Shown here one piece after another: positions 1 to 9,988 of a DNA stretch of 64,000 nt. Source of the stretch: Curtobacterium oceanosedimentum (GTDB lineage Bacteria; Actinomycetota; Actinomycetes; Actinomycetales; Microbacteriaceae). Within the stretch, counting starts at the first letter, position 1. Every line of letters begins with the position of its first letter. Location of the stretch: positions 1-64,000 of the forward strand of contig NZ_JAIXIG010000002.1 in the NCBI RefSeq assembly GCF_020297365.1, read 5' to 3'. Made by a program: the position numbers and the translations under genes. The notes beneath the pieces were generated by a model. That model was not told the origin of the DNA, ran no database searches, and saw nothing but the letters and a program-made list of their open reading frames with translations.

Positions 1-1
1 C

Positions 2-121
2 GCCGCGGCGGTCCTCCTCGGGATCGGCGTCGTGCTCCTCGTCACCCGCGACCGGCGCCCGCGCCACCGCGGTCGAGGCCGCCGTTCCCTGGACGCGACC
101 CGCCACCGTCCCGCCCCCTGA
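2..121 (+). CDS. C-terminal end of a membrane protein (partial)
   Basis: An open frame enters from the left edge and stops with TGA at 119-121, leaving 39 residues. It begins with a hydrophobic stretch (AAVLLGIGVVLLV) followed directly by an Arg/His-rich tail. That is the layout of a final transmembrane helix with a positively charged cytoplasmic end, as in single-pass anchored or cell-wall-sorted surface proteins. The family cannot be told from this fragment. The hairpin at 196-237 lies just downstream and probably ends its transcript. Confidence 0.55.
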   Translation, partial: AAAVLLGIGVVLLVTRDRRPRHRGRGRRSLDATRHRPAP

Positions 122-195
122 CCGGCCCACACCGGCAGCACGTGCCCGCAGCCGACGGGCACGCCCGTCCCGCGCGGTGGTCGCGCCGCCACGAC

Positions 196-237
196 GGACG
201 GGAGGCGCGGTGCCGGCCCGACCCGCGCCTCCCGTCC
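196..237. terminator. Palindromic hairpin of the GGACGGGAGGC family
   Basis: A perfect 15-bp stem (196-210 with 223-237, arms starting GGACGGGAGGCGCGG) surrounds a 12-nt loop. It sits between the partial upstream gene and mfd and is one of several copies in the window. It probably terminates the upstream transcript; there is no T-run. Confidence 0.7.
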
Positions 238-322
238 GCCCCGCGTCACCCGGCGCGACCCGACCCGTGCGATCCGGTGTTCGCCCGCTGCGCACACCGG
301 GCCGTCTGTCGGTCCCCGCCGG

Positions 323-328
323 TACCAT
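323..328 (+). promoter_or_regulatory. -10 box of mfd (leaderless type)
   Basis: TACCAT lies 7 nt upstream of the mfd GTG, so the transcript would start at or next to the start codon. No Shine-Dalgarno sequence fits in the gap. Confidence 0.5.
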
Positions 329-335
329 CTGCTGA

Positions 336-3300
336 GTGACGATCTCGGGCATCATCCCTGCGCTCTCGCGCGCCTCCGCCTTCGATCGCGTGCTGCGCGC
401 CGCGCCGCGCGACGCCGACTTCTCCGTGGTGGACGGCCTCCGGGTCCCGCTGCTCGGCGCGCTCGTCGCGGAGCGGAAGGGGCCGCAGTGCGTCCTCGTG
501 ATCACGGCGACCGGGCGCGAGGCCGAGGCGGTCCGTGACGCCGTCGGCAGCTACCTGCCGGACGCCGACGTGCTCGAGTTCCCCGCGTGGGAGACCCTGC
601 CGCACGAGCGCCTCAGCCCGAGCGCGCAGACCGTCGGCACCCGGATCGCGACCCTGCGCCGCCTGGGTGCGTGGCAGGCCGCGGCACCCGCCGACCGGCG
701 CACCACCATCGTCGTGGCGAGCGTCCGTGCGGCGCTGCAGCCGATCGCGGGCAACCTCACCGAGCTCGCCCCCGTGGTGCTGCGGACCGACTCGCGGGGC
801 AACGACCTGGCCGGCATCGCGTCCCAGCTGGTCGACCTGGCGTACGCGCGGGTCGACCTCGTCACCCGGCGCGGTGAGTTCGCCGTGCGCGGCGGCATCC
901 TCGACGTCTTCCCGCCGGCCGCCGACCACCCGGTGCGCGTCGACTTCTTCGGCGACGAGATCGAGGCGATCAAGGCCTTCTCCGTCGCCGACCAGCGCAC
1001 GACGGACGACGACCTCGGCTCGGTCGAGCTCACGGCGTCCCGCGAACTGCTGCTGTCCGACGACGTCCGACAGCGGGCGCGCGAGATGCTGCACGAGTTC
1101 CCGAACCTGTCGCAGATGCTCGCGAAGATCGCCGAGGGGATCCCGGTCGAGGGCATGGAGTCCCTCGCACCCGCACTCGTGCAGGACCTCGTCCCCGTCA
1201 CGAGTTACCTGCCCGACGAGGCCACCATCGCGGTGTTCTCGCCGGAGCGGGTGAACGGGCGAGCCAACAGCCTGGCCGAGACGAACACGGAGTTCCTGCA
1301 GGCCGCGTGGAGCGCCGCGGTCGCCGGTGCGCAGGCGCCGATCGACCTCGACGCCGGCAACTTCCTGACCGTCCAGCAGCTCAAGAACACCCGCGGCCAG
1401 CGCACCTGGTGGACGGTCTCGCCGTTCGACTCCGGCCTCGACGAGGGCGACGACGACCGCATCCTGACCGACGCCGAGGCCGCGGCCGAGGCGGGGGAGT
1501 ACATCCGCGTCCGCGCCGAGGCGGTCCCGAGCTTCGCGGGCAGTGCCGACGGCGCCGTGGCGCACGTCAAGGCACTGACCGACGACGGGTGGGCGGTCGT
1601 GGTGACCGCACAGGGCCAGGGGCTCGTCGAGCGCGCCGTGCAGGTCCTGGCCGACGCCGGGGTCGCGGCCCGCGCCGAGTCCCTGACCGAGCCCCCTCAG
1701 CCGGGCGTCGCGGTCGTCACGACGGCCGCCGTCGAGCACGGGTTCGCCGTGCCCGACCCACGCATCGTGGTGCTCAGCGAGGCCGAGTTCTACGGGCGGA
1801 GCGTGCAGCAGGGCGCCCGCACCGTCAAGAAGCTCGCCAGCCGCCGCAAGAACGTCGTCGATCCGCTGCAGCTCAAGCCGGGCGACGTCGTCGTGCACGC
1901 GACCCACGGCATCGGCAAGTTCGTCGAGCTCGTCAGCCGGGAGGTCAGCTCCGGCGGCCGCAACGCCGTGAAGACGCAGCGCGAGTACCTCGTCCTCGAG
2001 TACGCACCGTCCAAGCGGAACTACCCCGGTGACAAGCTCTTCGTGCCGACCGATCAGCTCGACCAGCTGTCCCGGTACGTCGGCGGCGAGAACCCGACCC
2101 TGTCGAAGATGGGCGGGTCGGACTGGTCCGCGGCGAAGTCGAAGGCGCGCAAGGCCGTGCGCGACATCGCGGTCGACCTCGTCAAGCTCTACTCCGCCCG
2201 CATGGCGTCGAAGGGGCACGCGTTCGGCCCCGACACCCCGTGGCAGCGTGAGCTGGAGGAGGCGTTCCCGTTCGCCGAGACCGTCGACCAGCTCACCACC
2301 ATCGACGAGATCAAGCGCGACATGGAGAGCCCGGTCCCGATGGACCGCCTGCTGTCCGGCGACGTCGGCTACGGCAAGACCGAGGTCGCCATCCGCGCGG
2401 CGTTCAAGGCCGTGCAGGACGGCAAGCAGGTCGCCGTGCTCGTGCCGACGACGCTGCTCGTCCGCCAGCACATGGAGACGTTCCAGGAGCGCTTCGCCGG
2501 GTTCCCCGTGCACCTGCGGGCACTGAGCCGGTTCCAGACCGAGAAGGAGTCGAAGGAGACCGTCGCCGGGCTCGCCGACGGCACGGTCGACATCGTCATC
2601 GGCACGCACCGCATCCTGTCGCAGAACGTCCAGTTCAAGGACGTCGGGCTCGTCATCATCGACGAGGAACAGCGGTTCGGCGTCGAGCACAAGGACCAGC
2701 TGAAGAAGCTCAAGACGAACGTCGACGTGCTGGCGATGTCGGCGACCCCGATCCCGCGCTCCCTCGAGATGGCGGTCACGGGCATCCGCGAGATGTCCAC
2801 CCTGGCCACCCCGCCGGAGGACCGCCACCCGATCCTGACGTTCGTCGGCCCGCAGTCCGACCTGCAGGTCGCCGCCGCGATCAAGCGCGAGCTGCTGCGC
2901 GAGGGCCAGGTGTTCTACGTGCACAACCGCGTGAAGGACATCCAGTCGGTCGCCGCGCACCTGGCCGAGATCGTGCCGGACGCCCGCATCGCCGTGGCGC
3001 ACGGGCAGATGGCGGAGAGCACCCTCGAGCAGGTCATGGTCGACTTCTGGGAGCGCCGCTTCGACGTCCTGGTCTCGACGACGATCATCGAGACCGGTCT
3101 GGACATCGCGAACGCGAACACGCTCATCATCGACAAGGCGGACAAGTACGGGCTGTCGCAGCTCCACCAGCTGCGCGGTCGTGTCGGCCGTGGGCGGGAG
3201 CGCGGGTACGCGTACTTCCTCTACGACTCCGACAAGCCGCTGTCCGAGACCGCGCAGGACCGCCTCGAGACCATCGCCGCCAACAACGAGCTCGGTGCGG

Positions 3301-3947
3301 GCATGCAGGTCGCGATGAAGGACCTCGAGATCCGCGGGGCGGGCAACCTGCTCGGCGGTGAGCAGTCCGGCCACATCGCCGGCGTCGGGTTCGACCTGTA
3401 CCTCCGCATGATCGGCGAGGCCGTCTCGCAGTTCCGCGGTGACGTCGCCGAGGGGCAGACCGAACTCCGACTCGAGATCCCCGTCGACGCCCACATCCCC
3501 GAGGACTACGTCGAGTCCGAGCGACTCCGGCTCGAGGCGTACCAGAAGCTCTCGGCGGCCTCGGCCCCGACGGCGCAGCCGACCGCGATCGACATGGTGC
3601 TCGACGAGCTCACCGACCGCTACGGGCAGCCGCCGCAGGCCGTGCAGACCCTGGTCGAGGTCTCCCGTCTGCGCCGGATGGCCCAGCAGGTCGGGTTGTC
3701 CGACGTCGTGGTGATGGGCTCGAACCTGCGTGTCGCGGGCAAGGAGCTCGCCGACTCGGCGCAGGTGCGGCTCGGACGCATGTTCCCGGGCGCCCGGTGG
3801 TTCGCGCAGCAGAACGCGACGAGCATCCCGATCCCGCGCCCGCACGACCAGGCGCTCCCGGACGACGCGTTCATCCGGTGGGTGGAGAGCATCCTCACCG
3901 CCGTGTACGGCGCGACGACCCCGGCGGAGGCGCCGGCGGTCTCGTAG
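336..3947 (+). CDS. mfd: Transcription-repair coupling factor Mfd
   Basis: Mfd removes RNA polymerase stalled at DNA lesions and recruits the UvrABC excision machinery; it is a cytosolic ATP-dependent DNA translocase. The 1203-residue length is normal for the family. The N-terminal third is UvrB-like. An RNA-polymerase-interacting region around residues 510-580 (DVVVHATHGIGKF) is followed by the superfamily 2 helicase core, with Walker A in SGDVGYGKTEVA and the DEAD-like box IIDEEQRFG. The translocation motif is seen as ETGLDIANANTLII and QLRGRVGRG. The C-terminal domain (about 1040-1160) masks UvrA binding. The GTG start is chosen because a -10 box lies 7 nt before it and the protein begins at the family position. 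The next gene is convergent. Confidence 0.97.
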   Translation: MTISGIIPALSRASAFDRVLRAAPRDADFSVVDGLRVPLLGALVAERKGPQCVLVITATGREAEAVRDAVGSYLPDADVLEFPAWETLPHERLSPSAQTVGTRIATLRRLGAWQAAAPADRRTTIVVASVRAALQPIAGNLTELAPVVLRTDSRGNDLAGIASQLVDLAYARVDLVTRRGEFAVRGGILDVFPPAADHPVRVDFFGDEIEAIKAFSVADQRTTDDDLGSVELTASRELLLSDDVRQRAREMLHEFPNLSQMLAKIAEGIPVEGMESLAPALVQDLVPVTSYLPDEATIAVFSPERVNGRANSLAETNTEFLQAAWSAAVAGAQAPIDLDAGNFLTVQQLKNTRGQRTWWTVSPFDSGLDEGDDDRILTDAEAAAEAGEYIRVRAEAVPSFAGSADGAVAHVKALTDDGWAVVVTAQGQGLVERAVQVLADAGVAARAESLTEPPQPGVAVVTTAAVEHGFAVPDPRIVVLSEAEFYGRSVQQGARTVKKLASRRKNVVDPLQLKPGDVVVHATHGIGKFVELVSREVSSGGRNAVKTQREYLVLEYAPSKRNYPGDKLFVPTDQLDQLSRYVGGENPTLSKMGGSDWSAAKSKARKAVRDIAVDLVKLYSARMASKGHAFGPDTPWQRELEEAFPFAETVDQLTTIDEIKRDMESPVPMDRLLSGDVGYGKTEVAIRAAFKAVQDGKQVAVLVPTTLLVRQHMETFQERFAGFPVHLRALSRFQTEKESKETVAGLADGTVDIVIGTHRILSQNVQFKDVGLVIIDEEQRFGVEHKDQLKKLKTNVDVLAMSATPIPRSLEMAVTGIREMSTLATPPEDRHPILTFVGPQSDLQVAAAIKRELLREGQVFYVHNRVKDIQSVAAHLAEIVPDARIAVAHGQMAESTLEQVMVDFWERRFDVLVSTTIIETGLDIANANTLIIDKADKYGLSQLHQLRGRVGRGRERGYAYFLYDSDKPLSETAQDRLETIAANNELGAGMQVAMKDLEIRGAGNLLGGEQSGHIAGVGFDLYLRMIGEAVSQFRGDVAEGQTELRLEIPVDAHIPEDYVESERLRLEAYQKLSAASAPTAQPTAIDMVLDELTDRYGQPPQAVQTLVEVSRLRRMAQQVGLSDVVVMGSNLRVAGKELADSAQVRLGRMFPGARWFAQQNATSIPIPRPHDQALPDDAFIRWVESILTAVYGATTPAEAPAVS

Positions 3948-3957
3948 TCGGCCACGG

Positions 3958-4003
3958 ACGGACGGGAGGCACGGTGCCGGCTGGCACCGTGCCTCCCGTC
4001 CGT
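3958..4003. terminator. Bidirectional terminator-like palindrome, GGACGGGAGGC family
   Basis: A 21-bp perfect stem (3958-3978 with 3983-4003) has a GGCT tetraloop and lies between the convergent mfd and nhaA genes. It is the longest perfect copy of the dispersed palindrome family and would terminate transcription from either side. Confidence 0.8.
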
Positions 4004-4026
4004 TGGTGGGGGCGTCCGGGGCCGGT

Positions 4027-4106
4027 GCGGACTCGGAACGACAGCCCCGTTGTCGTACGACGTCGACACTGTCGCACGCGCCCTCGCGCGGACTCGGAAC
4101 GACAGC
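4027..4106. repeat. Direct repeat pair, GCGGACTCGGAACGACAGC
   Basis: The same 19-mer occurs at 4027-4045 and 4088-4106, a 61-bp period, in the mfd-nhaA gap. A related sequence (GAGTCCGAACGACAGCC) occurs at 24923-24939 in another intergenic gap. Function is unknown. Confidence 0.6.
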
Positions 4107-4125
4107 ACCGCGCCGCCCGTGACCG

Positions 4126-5304
4126 CTACTCGGTCGCCTCGGCCTCGGACAGCTCGCGGCGGGCGCGGTAGGTCCGGGCCCGCAGGGTGACCACGACCGC
4201 GGACGCGACGATGGCGATGCCCGAGCCGACGAGCACGGCGAGCACACCCTCGTCCAGGATCTCCTCGTTGCGGGCGAACGCCAGCTCGTTCATGAGCAGC
4301 GACACCGTGAACCCGATGCCGCCGAGCACGCCGACCGTCACGATCGAGAAGAGCGACAGCGACGACCGACCCGGTGAGCGGAACAGGCGGGTGGCGACCA
4401 CGCCGAACAGCGTGATGCCGACGACCTTGCCGACCGGCAGCGCGACGACGACGGCCCAGAAGGTGGGCGAGAGCTCACTGATGCCGACGGCCGGGATCAC
4501 CACGGCGGCGGAGGCGAACGCGAACACCGGCAGCACGATCGCGTTCGACCACGGCTCGACGTTCTCGTGCAGCGTGTGGCCCGGCCGGCGGGGCAGGACG
4601 AGGCCGAGCGCGACACCGGCGATCGTGGCGTGCACGCCGGAGTGGTAGACGAGCCACCAGGTCACGAGCCCCACCAGGACCATCGCCACGATGATCAGCG
4701 TCTGGCCGCTGCGCCCCGGACGGAGCATCCGGCCGAGCAGCCAGAACACCGCGAGCGTGACGACGGCCCCGGAGAGGGCCAGGAAGTCGGTGTCGTGCGC
4801 GAAGACGACCGCGATGATGACGATGGCGATGAGGTCGTCGAGCACGGCCAGGGCGAGCAGGAACACCCGGATGCCGGACGGCAGGCCCCGACCGAACATC
4901 GCCAGGACCCCGAGCGCGAACGCGATGTCGGTCGCCGTCGGGATCGGCCACCCGTGCGTGTACGGCGTGCCCGCGGTGACGAGCAGGAAGATGCCGGCCG
5001 GGACGAGCACGCCGCCGACCGCCGCGATGGCGGGGATGATCGCGGTCTTGGGGTTCGACAGCTCGCCGTCGACGAGCTCCTGCTTCAGCTCGATGGCGAC
5101 GAGCAGGAAGAAGACCGCGAGCAGACCGTCGCTGATCCAGTGCGCGATCGACAGGTCGAGGCCGAGGGCTCCGAGCGGCAGGTGTGCGTCGAGCAGGCGT
5201 TCGAGGCCCGGGCCGACGGGGGAGTTCGCCACCACCAGGCCGAGCACGGCGGCGGTGAGGAGCGCGATGGCGCTGAAGCGGGGGGAGCGGACGAGGGACG
5301 ACAT
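4126..5304 (-). CDS. nhaA: Na+/H+ antiporter NhaA
   Basis: NhaA is an inner-membrane sodium/proton antiporter that exports Na+ in exchange for H+, for pH and salt homeostasis. The 392-residue protein has about twelve hydrophobic segments. It carries the family's paired aspartates in LALAVLDDLIAIV, matching the cation-binding Asp163/Asp164 of the E. coli protein, and the conserved PTATDIAFALGVL segment. The frame is open further upstream, but the ATG at 5304 is preferred: a GGAGA Shine-Dalgarno sits just before it and the extra upstream residues are Arg/Ser-rich and unlike the family. The C-terminus ends in a charged tail. It is divergent from mazG. Confidence 0.95.
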   Translation of the reverse strand: MSSLVRSPRFSAIALLTAAVLGLVVANSPVGPGLERLLDAHLPLGALGLDLSIAHWISDGLLAVFFLLVAIELKQELVDGELSNPKTAIIPAIAAVGGVLVPAGIFLLVTAGTPYTHGWPIPTATDIAFALGVLAMFGRGLPSGIRVFLLALAVLDDLIAIVIIAVVFAHDTDFLALSGAVVTLAVFWLLGRMLRPGRSGQTLIIVAMVLVGLVTWWLVYHSGVHATIAGVALGLVLPRRPGHTLHENVEPWSNAIVLPVFAFASAAVVIPAVGISELSPTFWAVVVALPVGKVVGITLFGVVATRLFRSPGRSSLSLFSIVTVGVLGGIGFTVSLLMNELAFARNEEILDEGVLAVLVGSGIAIVASAVVVTLRARTYRARRELSEAEATE

Positions 5305-5395
5305 GGATCTCCGTCTCGAGGGGTCGGGTGAGTGTCCGTCGACCAGACTTCCCGACACACCAGCAGCCAGCCTACGCGAGTGCGACGATGGCCGC

Positions 5396-6154
5396 ATGAC
5401 CGCTGTACCGGACCTCGTGACCGTCGTCGACCGCCTGCTCGCCGAGGACGGCGGGTGCGTCTGGAACCGGGCGCAGACCCACGCGTCGCTCGCGCGGTAC
5501 GCGGTCGAGGAGTCGTACGAACTCGTCGACGCGATCGACGACGGCGACCCGGACGACGTGCGCGAGGAACTCGGCGACCTGCTCTACCAGGTCGTGCTGC
5601 ACGCGGGGATCGCCGCGCTGGCCGGCGAGTTCACCCTGGAGGACGTCGCCGCCGGCGTGCGCGACAAGATGACCCGGCGGCACCCCCATGTGTTCGGGGA
5701 GGAGACCGCGGACACCGTCGAGGACGTCGTCCGCGTCTGGCGTGCGGCCAAGGCCGCCGAGAAGGCAGGTCGGCGCAGTGCGTTCGACGGCGTGCCGCGG
5801 GCGATGCCGCCGCTCGAGCGGGCGGTCAAGCTGCTCGAACGCCTGGAGGAACGGGGCGACGTCGACGCGGTGGTCGCGTCCGTCGCCGGGGTCGGCCCGG
5901 AGGCCCGTGGTGCGTCGATCGCGGAGGCTGCGGTGGGCGCGGCTCCCGTCGGGGACGGGCCGTCGGTGGTGGACGGGCCGTCCGTCGGGGGCGGAGCGGT
6001 TCTCTCCGAGGCCGCCGGTGCGGTCGAACCGGCGTGGGGGAGTGCGGTGCTGGGCGAGGTCGCGGATGCGGTCCGTCGCGGTGTCGACCCGGTCGCGAGT
6101 CTGCGCGCGGCGGTGTCGGCCCTGGAGCAGGCCGGGCGCGCTGCGGAGCGCTGA
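5396..6154 (+). CDS. mazG: MazG-family nucleoside triphosphate pyrophosphohydrolase
   Basis: MazG hydrolyses (d)NTPs to monophosphates and pyrophosphate, cleaning the nucleotide pool and, in some bacteria, tuning ppGpp. The all-alpha Mg2+-binding motif is visible: E38-E39-E42 in VEESYELVDA and E58-D61 in REELGDLLYQ. The 252-residue length fits the actinobacterial form. Residues after about 160 form a low-complexity Ala/Gly/Val linker ending in a short helical tail, with no second full MazG domain as in E. coli. ATG 5396 is used because the homologous region begins within a few residues. It is followed by a hairpin and then hisS. Confidence 0.9.
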   Translation: MTAVPDLVTVVDRLLAEDGGCVWNRAQTHASLARYAVEESYELVDAIDDGDPDDVREELGDLLYQVVLHAGIAALAGEFTLEDVAAGVRDKMTRRHPHVFGEETADTVEDVVRVWRAAKAAEKAGRRSAFDGVPRAMPPLERAVKLLERLEERGDVDAVVASVAGVGPEARGASIAEAAVGAAPVGDGPSVVDGPSVGGGAVLSEAAGAVEPAWGSAVLGEVADAVRRGVDPVASLRAAVSALEQAGRAAER

Positions 6155-6190
6155 GGGCGCGCGGACGTTCCCGACCCGGGCAGGGAGAGC

Positions 6191-6225
6191 GGGCGCCCTC
6201 CCAACCCGAAAAAAGGAGGGCGCCC
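6191..6225. terminator. Hairpin between mazG and hisS
   Basis: GGGCGCCCTCC at 6191-6201 pairs perfectly with 6215-6225 across a 13-nt loop containing an A-run. It may end the mazG transcript or lie in the hisS leader. No T-box consensus could be found nearby. Confidence 0.5.
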
Positions 6226-6422
6226 GTGAGCGGGCGTCGGCTCCACCAGGGAGAGGCGCCGACAGGAGACCCGCTCGAACCGCGGGACGCACTGCAGCAC
6301 GTCGCCCCGCGTTCGGTCCGGAGCGCGGATCAGGCACGTTCCGGACCGAGGTTCTGGATGCAGTATGTCAGTGGCTCGGTGGGAGTGCAAGCCCCGATCC
6401 TCGGTCTGCCAGAATTGCCCTC

Positions 6423-7667
6423 ATGGCGACGACCGTGACCGTACCCCGTGGCATGCGCGACTTCCTCCCGGCCGACAAGGCCCGCCGCGAGCACGTGCTC
6501 GGCGTCGTGCGCGACGTCTACGCGCGGCACGGTTTCGACGAGATCGAGACCCCCGTCGTCGAGGACGCCGCCCGGCTGCACTCCGGCCTCGGTGGGGACA
6601 ACGAGAAGCTCGCGTTCGCGGTCATGAAGCGGGGGCTCACCACGGAGGACCTCCGTTCGGCCGAGGCACCGCTGGACCTCGCCGACCTCGGCCTGCGGTT
6701 CGACCTGACCGTGCCGCTCGCCCGCTTCTACGCCTCGCACCGCGCCGAGCTGCCGAGTGTCTTCCGTTCCGTGCAGATCGCACCCGTCTGGCGTGCCGAG
6801 CGTCCGCAGAAGGGACGCTACCGCCAGTTCGTGCAGTGCGACATCGACATCCTCGGGGAGCCCGGCCAGCTCGCCGAGATCGAGCTCATCCGTGCGACCA
6901 CCGCGGCGCTCGACGCCCTCGGCATCGCCGGCACGACGATCCGGATCAACGACCGGCGGATCCTGCTGGCGCTCCTCGCGTCGTGGGGGATCGTCGAGCC
7001 GGCCGTCGCGGACCGGGCGCTCATCACGATCGACAAGCTCGACAAGATCGGGCCGGACGGTGTCGCCGCAGAACTCCGCGCGACGCTGGGCGCGGACCTG
7101 CCCGGACTCGAGGACACGATCCGCGCGCTCGAGGCCGCCGACTGGTCCTCGGTCGAGAACGCGCCGTGGCTCGACGCCGACGCGTTCGCCGACCTCCTGC
7201 GCCTGCGTGACGCGCTGCCCGGCGTCGACCTGCGCTTCGACCCGACGCTCGTGCGCGGCATGGGCTACTACACGGGCACGATCTTCGAGGTCGCGCACCC
7301 CGACTTCGGGTACAGCCTCGGCGGTGGCGGACGCTACGACGGGATGATCGGCCGGTTCCTGGGACAGGACGTCCCGGCGGTCGGGTTCTCGCTCGGGTTC
7401 GAGCGGCTCGTCGACCTCGTGACGCTCCCGGAGTCGGCCGAGTCCGACGCCGTCGTGCTGCTGTACGACAAGGACGTCGACCCGGTCCGGCTCGCCGCGC
7501 TGAAGGACGAGGCACTCGCGTCCCACCGACGCGTCCGGCTCGAACGCCGCACGAAGAACACCAAGAACCTGCTCGCCGGCCTCGCCGCACAGGGCTTCAC
7601 GGCGTTCGCCTCCGTCGGCGCGGACACCGGATCGCTCGAGGGCGTGGAGTTCCGACCGCTCGACTGA
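6423..7667 (+). CDS. hisS: Histidine-tRNA ligase
   Basis: Class II aminoacyl-tRNA synthetase charging tRNA-His in the cytosol. Motif 1 starts at PRGMRDFLP. Motif 2 is RAERPQKGRYRQFVQCDID. The histidine-specific loop reads LVRGMGYYTGTIFE with GGGGRYDGMIG, and motif 3 is GFSLGFERLVDL. The last 90 residues form the anticodon-binding domain. At 414 residues it is a normal-sized HisRS. The ATG start matches the family N-terminus. The 268 bp upstream hold the hairpin at 6191-6225 and a short inverted repeat near 6236-6270. Confidence 0.96.
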   Translation: MATTVTVPRGMRDFLPADKARREHVLGVVRDVYARHGFDEIETPVVEDAARLHSGLGGDNEKLAFAVMKRGLTTEDLRSAEAPLDLADLGLRFDLTVPLARFYASHRAELPSVFRSVQIAPVWRAERPQKGRYRQFVQCDIDILGEPGQLAEIELIRATTAALDALGIAGTTIRINDRRILLALLASWGIVEPAVADRALITIDKLDKIGPDGVAAELRATLGADLPGLEDTIRALEAADWSSVENAPWLDADAFADLLRLRDALPGVDLRFDPTLVRGMGYYTGTIFEVAHPDFGYSLGGGGRYDGMIGRFLGQDVPAVGFSLGFERLVDLVTLPESAESDAVVLLYDKDVDPVRLAALKDEALASHRRVRLERRTKNTKNLLAGLAAQGFTAFASVGADTGSLEGVEFRPLD

Positions 7668-9059
<1,392 letters not shown>

Positions 9060-9088
9060 GCAGTCCGGGCAGCAGCAGCCGCACCACC

Positions 9089-9122
9089 GAGACGCCGTCC
9101 TCCTCCGGGAGGGCGGCGTCTC
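9089..9122 (+). terminator. Terminator hairpin after eno
   Basis: A 15-bp stem with one G-T pair (GAGACGCCGTCCTCC against GGAGGGCGGCGTCTC) and a short loop begins 29 nt after the eno stop. Confidence 0.75.
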
Positions 9123-9149
9123 GTCGTGTGCGCGCCCCCGAGGGCCGAG

Positions 9150-9350
9150 CGGTCAGGACGTGCCGCGCTCGCTGCGTCGAGTGGTCACGAGTCGTCGGCT
9201 GGCGCGGGCCTGGCCGACGGGACGTGACCACCGGACGTGCACCGGGCGGTGTGTGGTGACCACTCCAGGTGCGGAACGGGAGGGGCGGGCCGAAGTCGTG
9301 CCTCCCGACCGCCTCGACGTGACGGGGCGGGACGCTGGGAGGGCACCGAA
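9150..9350. repeat. Intergenic GGTCAC/GTGACC inverted-repeat region
   Basis: The 341-bp gap between eno and the ftsB-type gene has no coding signal beyond shadows. It holds GTGGTCAC at 9181, GTGACCAC at 9224 and a GTGGTGACCAC palindrome near 9253, plus TCGGCTGGCGC, shared with the gap before phoH. A degenerate GGGAGG...CCTCCC pair follows near 9288-9318. Confidence 0.5.
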
Positions 9351-9388
9351 CAGCCGCGTGCCGGGCGGCGCGACCGGCGACGCCGGGT

Positions 9389-9394
9389 TATCGT
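9389..9394 (+). promoter_or_regulatory. -10 box of the ftsB-type gene (leaderless type)
   Basis: TATCGT lies 6 nt upstream of the GTG start, leaving no room for a ribosome-binding site. Confidence 0.45.
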
Positions 9395-9400
9395 CGGGAC

Positions 9401-9934
9401 GTGCCCAGCCAGAAGCCCCGCGTCCGCCGCGTCCCCGTGGCGATGCCCGACGGCAGCACGCACGAGCAGCCCTGGTACCGCTCGATCCACTTCTCGGGCT
9501 TCAGCCTGCTCATGCTCGCGATCATCGTGTTGTTCGTGGTCGTCCTCGCGCCGTCGCTCCGGACGCTCATCCAGCAGCAGGAGCAGATCGCCCAGCAGCA
9601 GCACGAGGTGGCGAGCCAGAAGGCCGACGTCGCGCAGAAGAAGAAGGACGTCGCGCGCTGGGACGATCCCGCGTACATCGAGGCGCAGGCCCGCGACCGG
9701 CTGCTCTACGTGTACCCGGGCGAGGAGAGCTACCTCGTCATGGGTGCCGAGGACGACGCGTCCGAGGCGACCCCGCGGACCGACTCCGGCACCCCCGTGA
9801 GCGCGAAGGTGCAGACCCCCAAGGTGGACTGGGTGCAGGCGATGCTGTCGTCCGTGCTCGAGTCCGGGCTGACCGAGAAGACGGCCGCGGACCTCGTGGC
9901 CCCGGACGTGTCCGGCACGGGCGAGAGCAAGTAG
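9401..9934 (+). CDS. FtsB/DivIC-type septum formation initiator protein
   Basis: Bitopic cell-division protein expected to work with FtsL/FtsQ-type partners to activate septal peptidoglycan synthesis. The 177-residue protein has a basic cytoplasmic N-terminus, one TM helix (about 32-50), a Gln/Lys-rich coiled coil (about 51-85) and the conserved family block WDDPAYIEAQARDRLLYVYP near residues 87-106, followed by PGE. The last 60 residues are variable. The GTG start follows a -10 box directly. Its place between eno and DUF501 is the standard actinobacterial context for this family. Confidence 0.9.
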   Translation: MPSQKPRVRRVPVAMPDGSTHEQPWYRSIHFSGFSLLMLAIIVLFVVVLAPSLRTLIQQQEQIAQQQHEVASQKADVAQKKKDVARWDDPAYIEAQARDRLLYVYPGEESYLVMGAEDDASEATPRTDSGTPVSAKVQTPKVDWVQAMLSSVLESGLTEKTAADLVAPDVSGTGESK

Positions 9935-9973
9935 CCGTCCGGTCCGACGGTGCGCCGGGTGCCGTGTCTCCGG

Positions 9974-9979
9974 TAGGCT
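9974..9979 (+). promoter_or_regulatory. -10-like TAGGCT before the DUF501 gene
   Basis: TAGGCT lies 9 nt before the GTG of the DUF501 gene, in the 54-nt gap after the ftsB-type gene; it would give a very short leader. Confidence 0.4.
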
Positions 9980-9988
9980 CACGTTCCC

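Noticed and set aside
246-4247. 1333-codon open frame antisense to mfd
   Set aside because: Gln/Arg/His/Asp-rich composition with no domain; it mirrors mfd, as expected for antisense frames in high-GC DNA. The same applies to the many other long overlapping frames.
5305-5397. N-terminal extension of NhaA to an upstream ATG
   Set aside because: Arg/Ser-rich sequence unlike the family, and it overlaps the mazG start; the ATG at 5304 has a good ribosome site.
6230-6422. T-box leader for hisS
   Set aside because: No AGGGTGGNACCGCG box; only short inverted repeats are seen.
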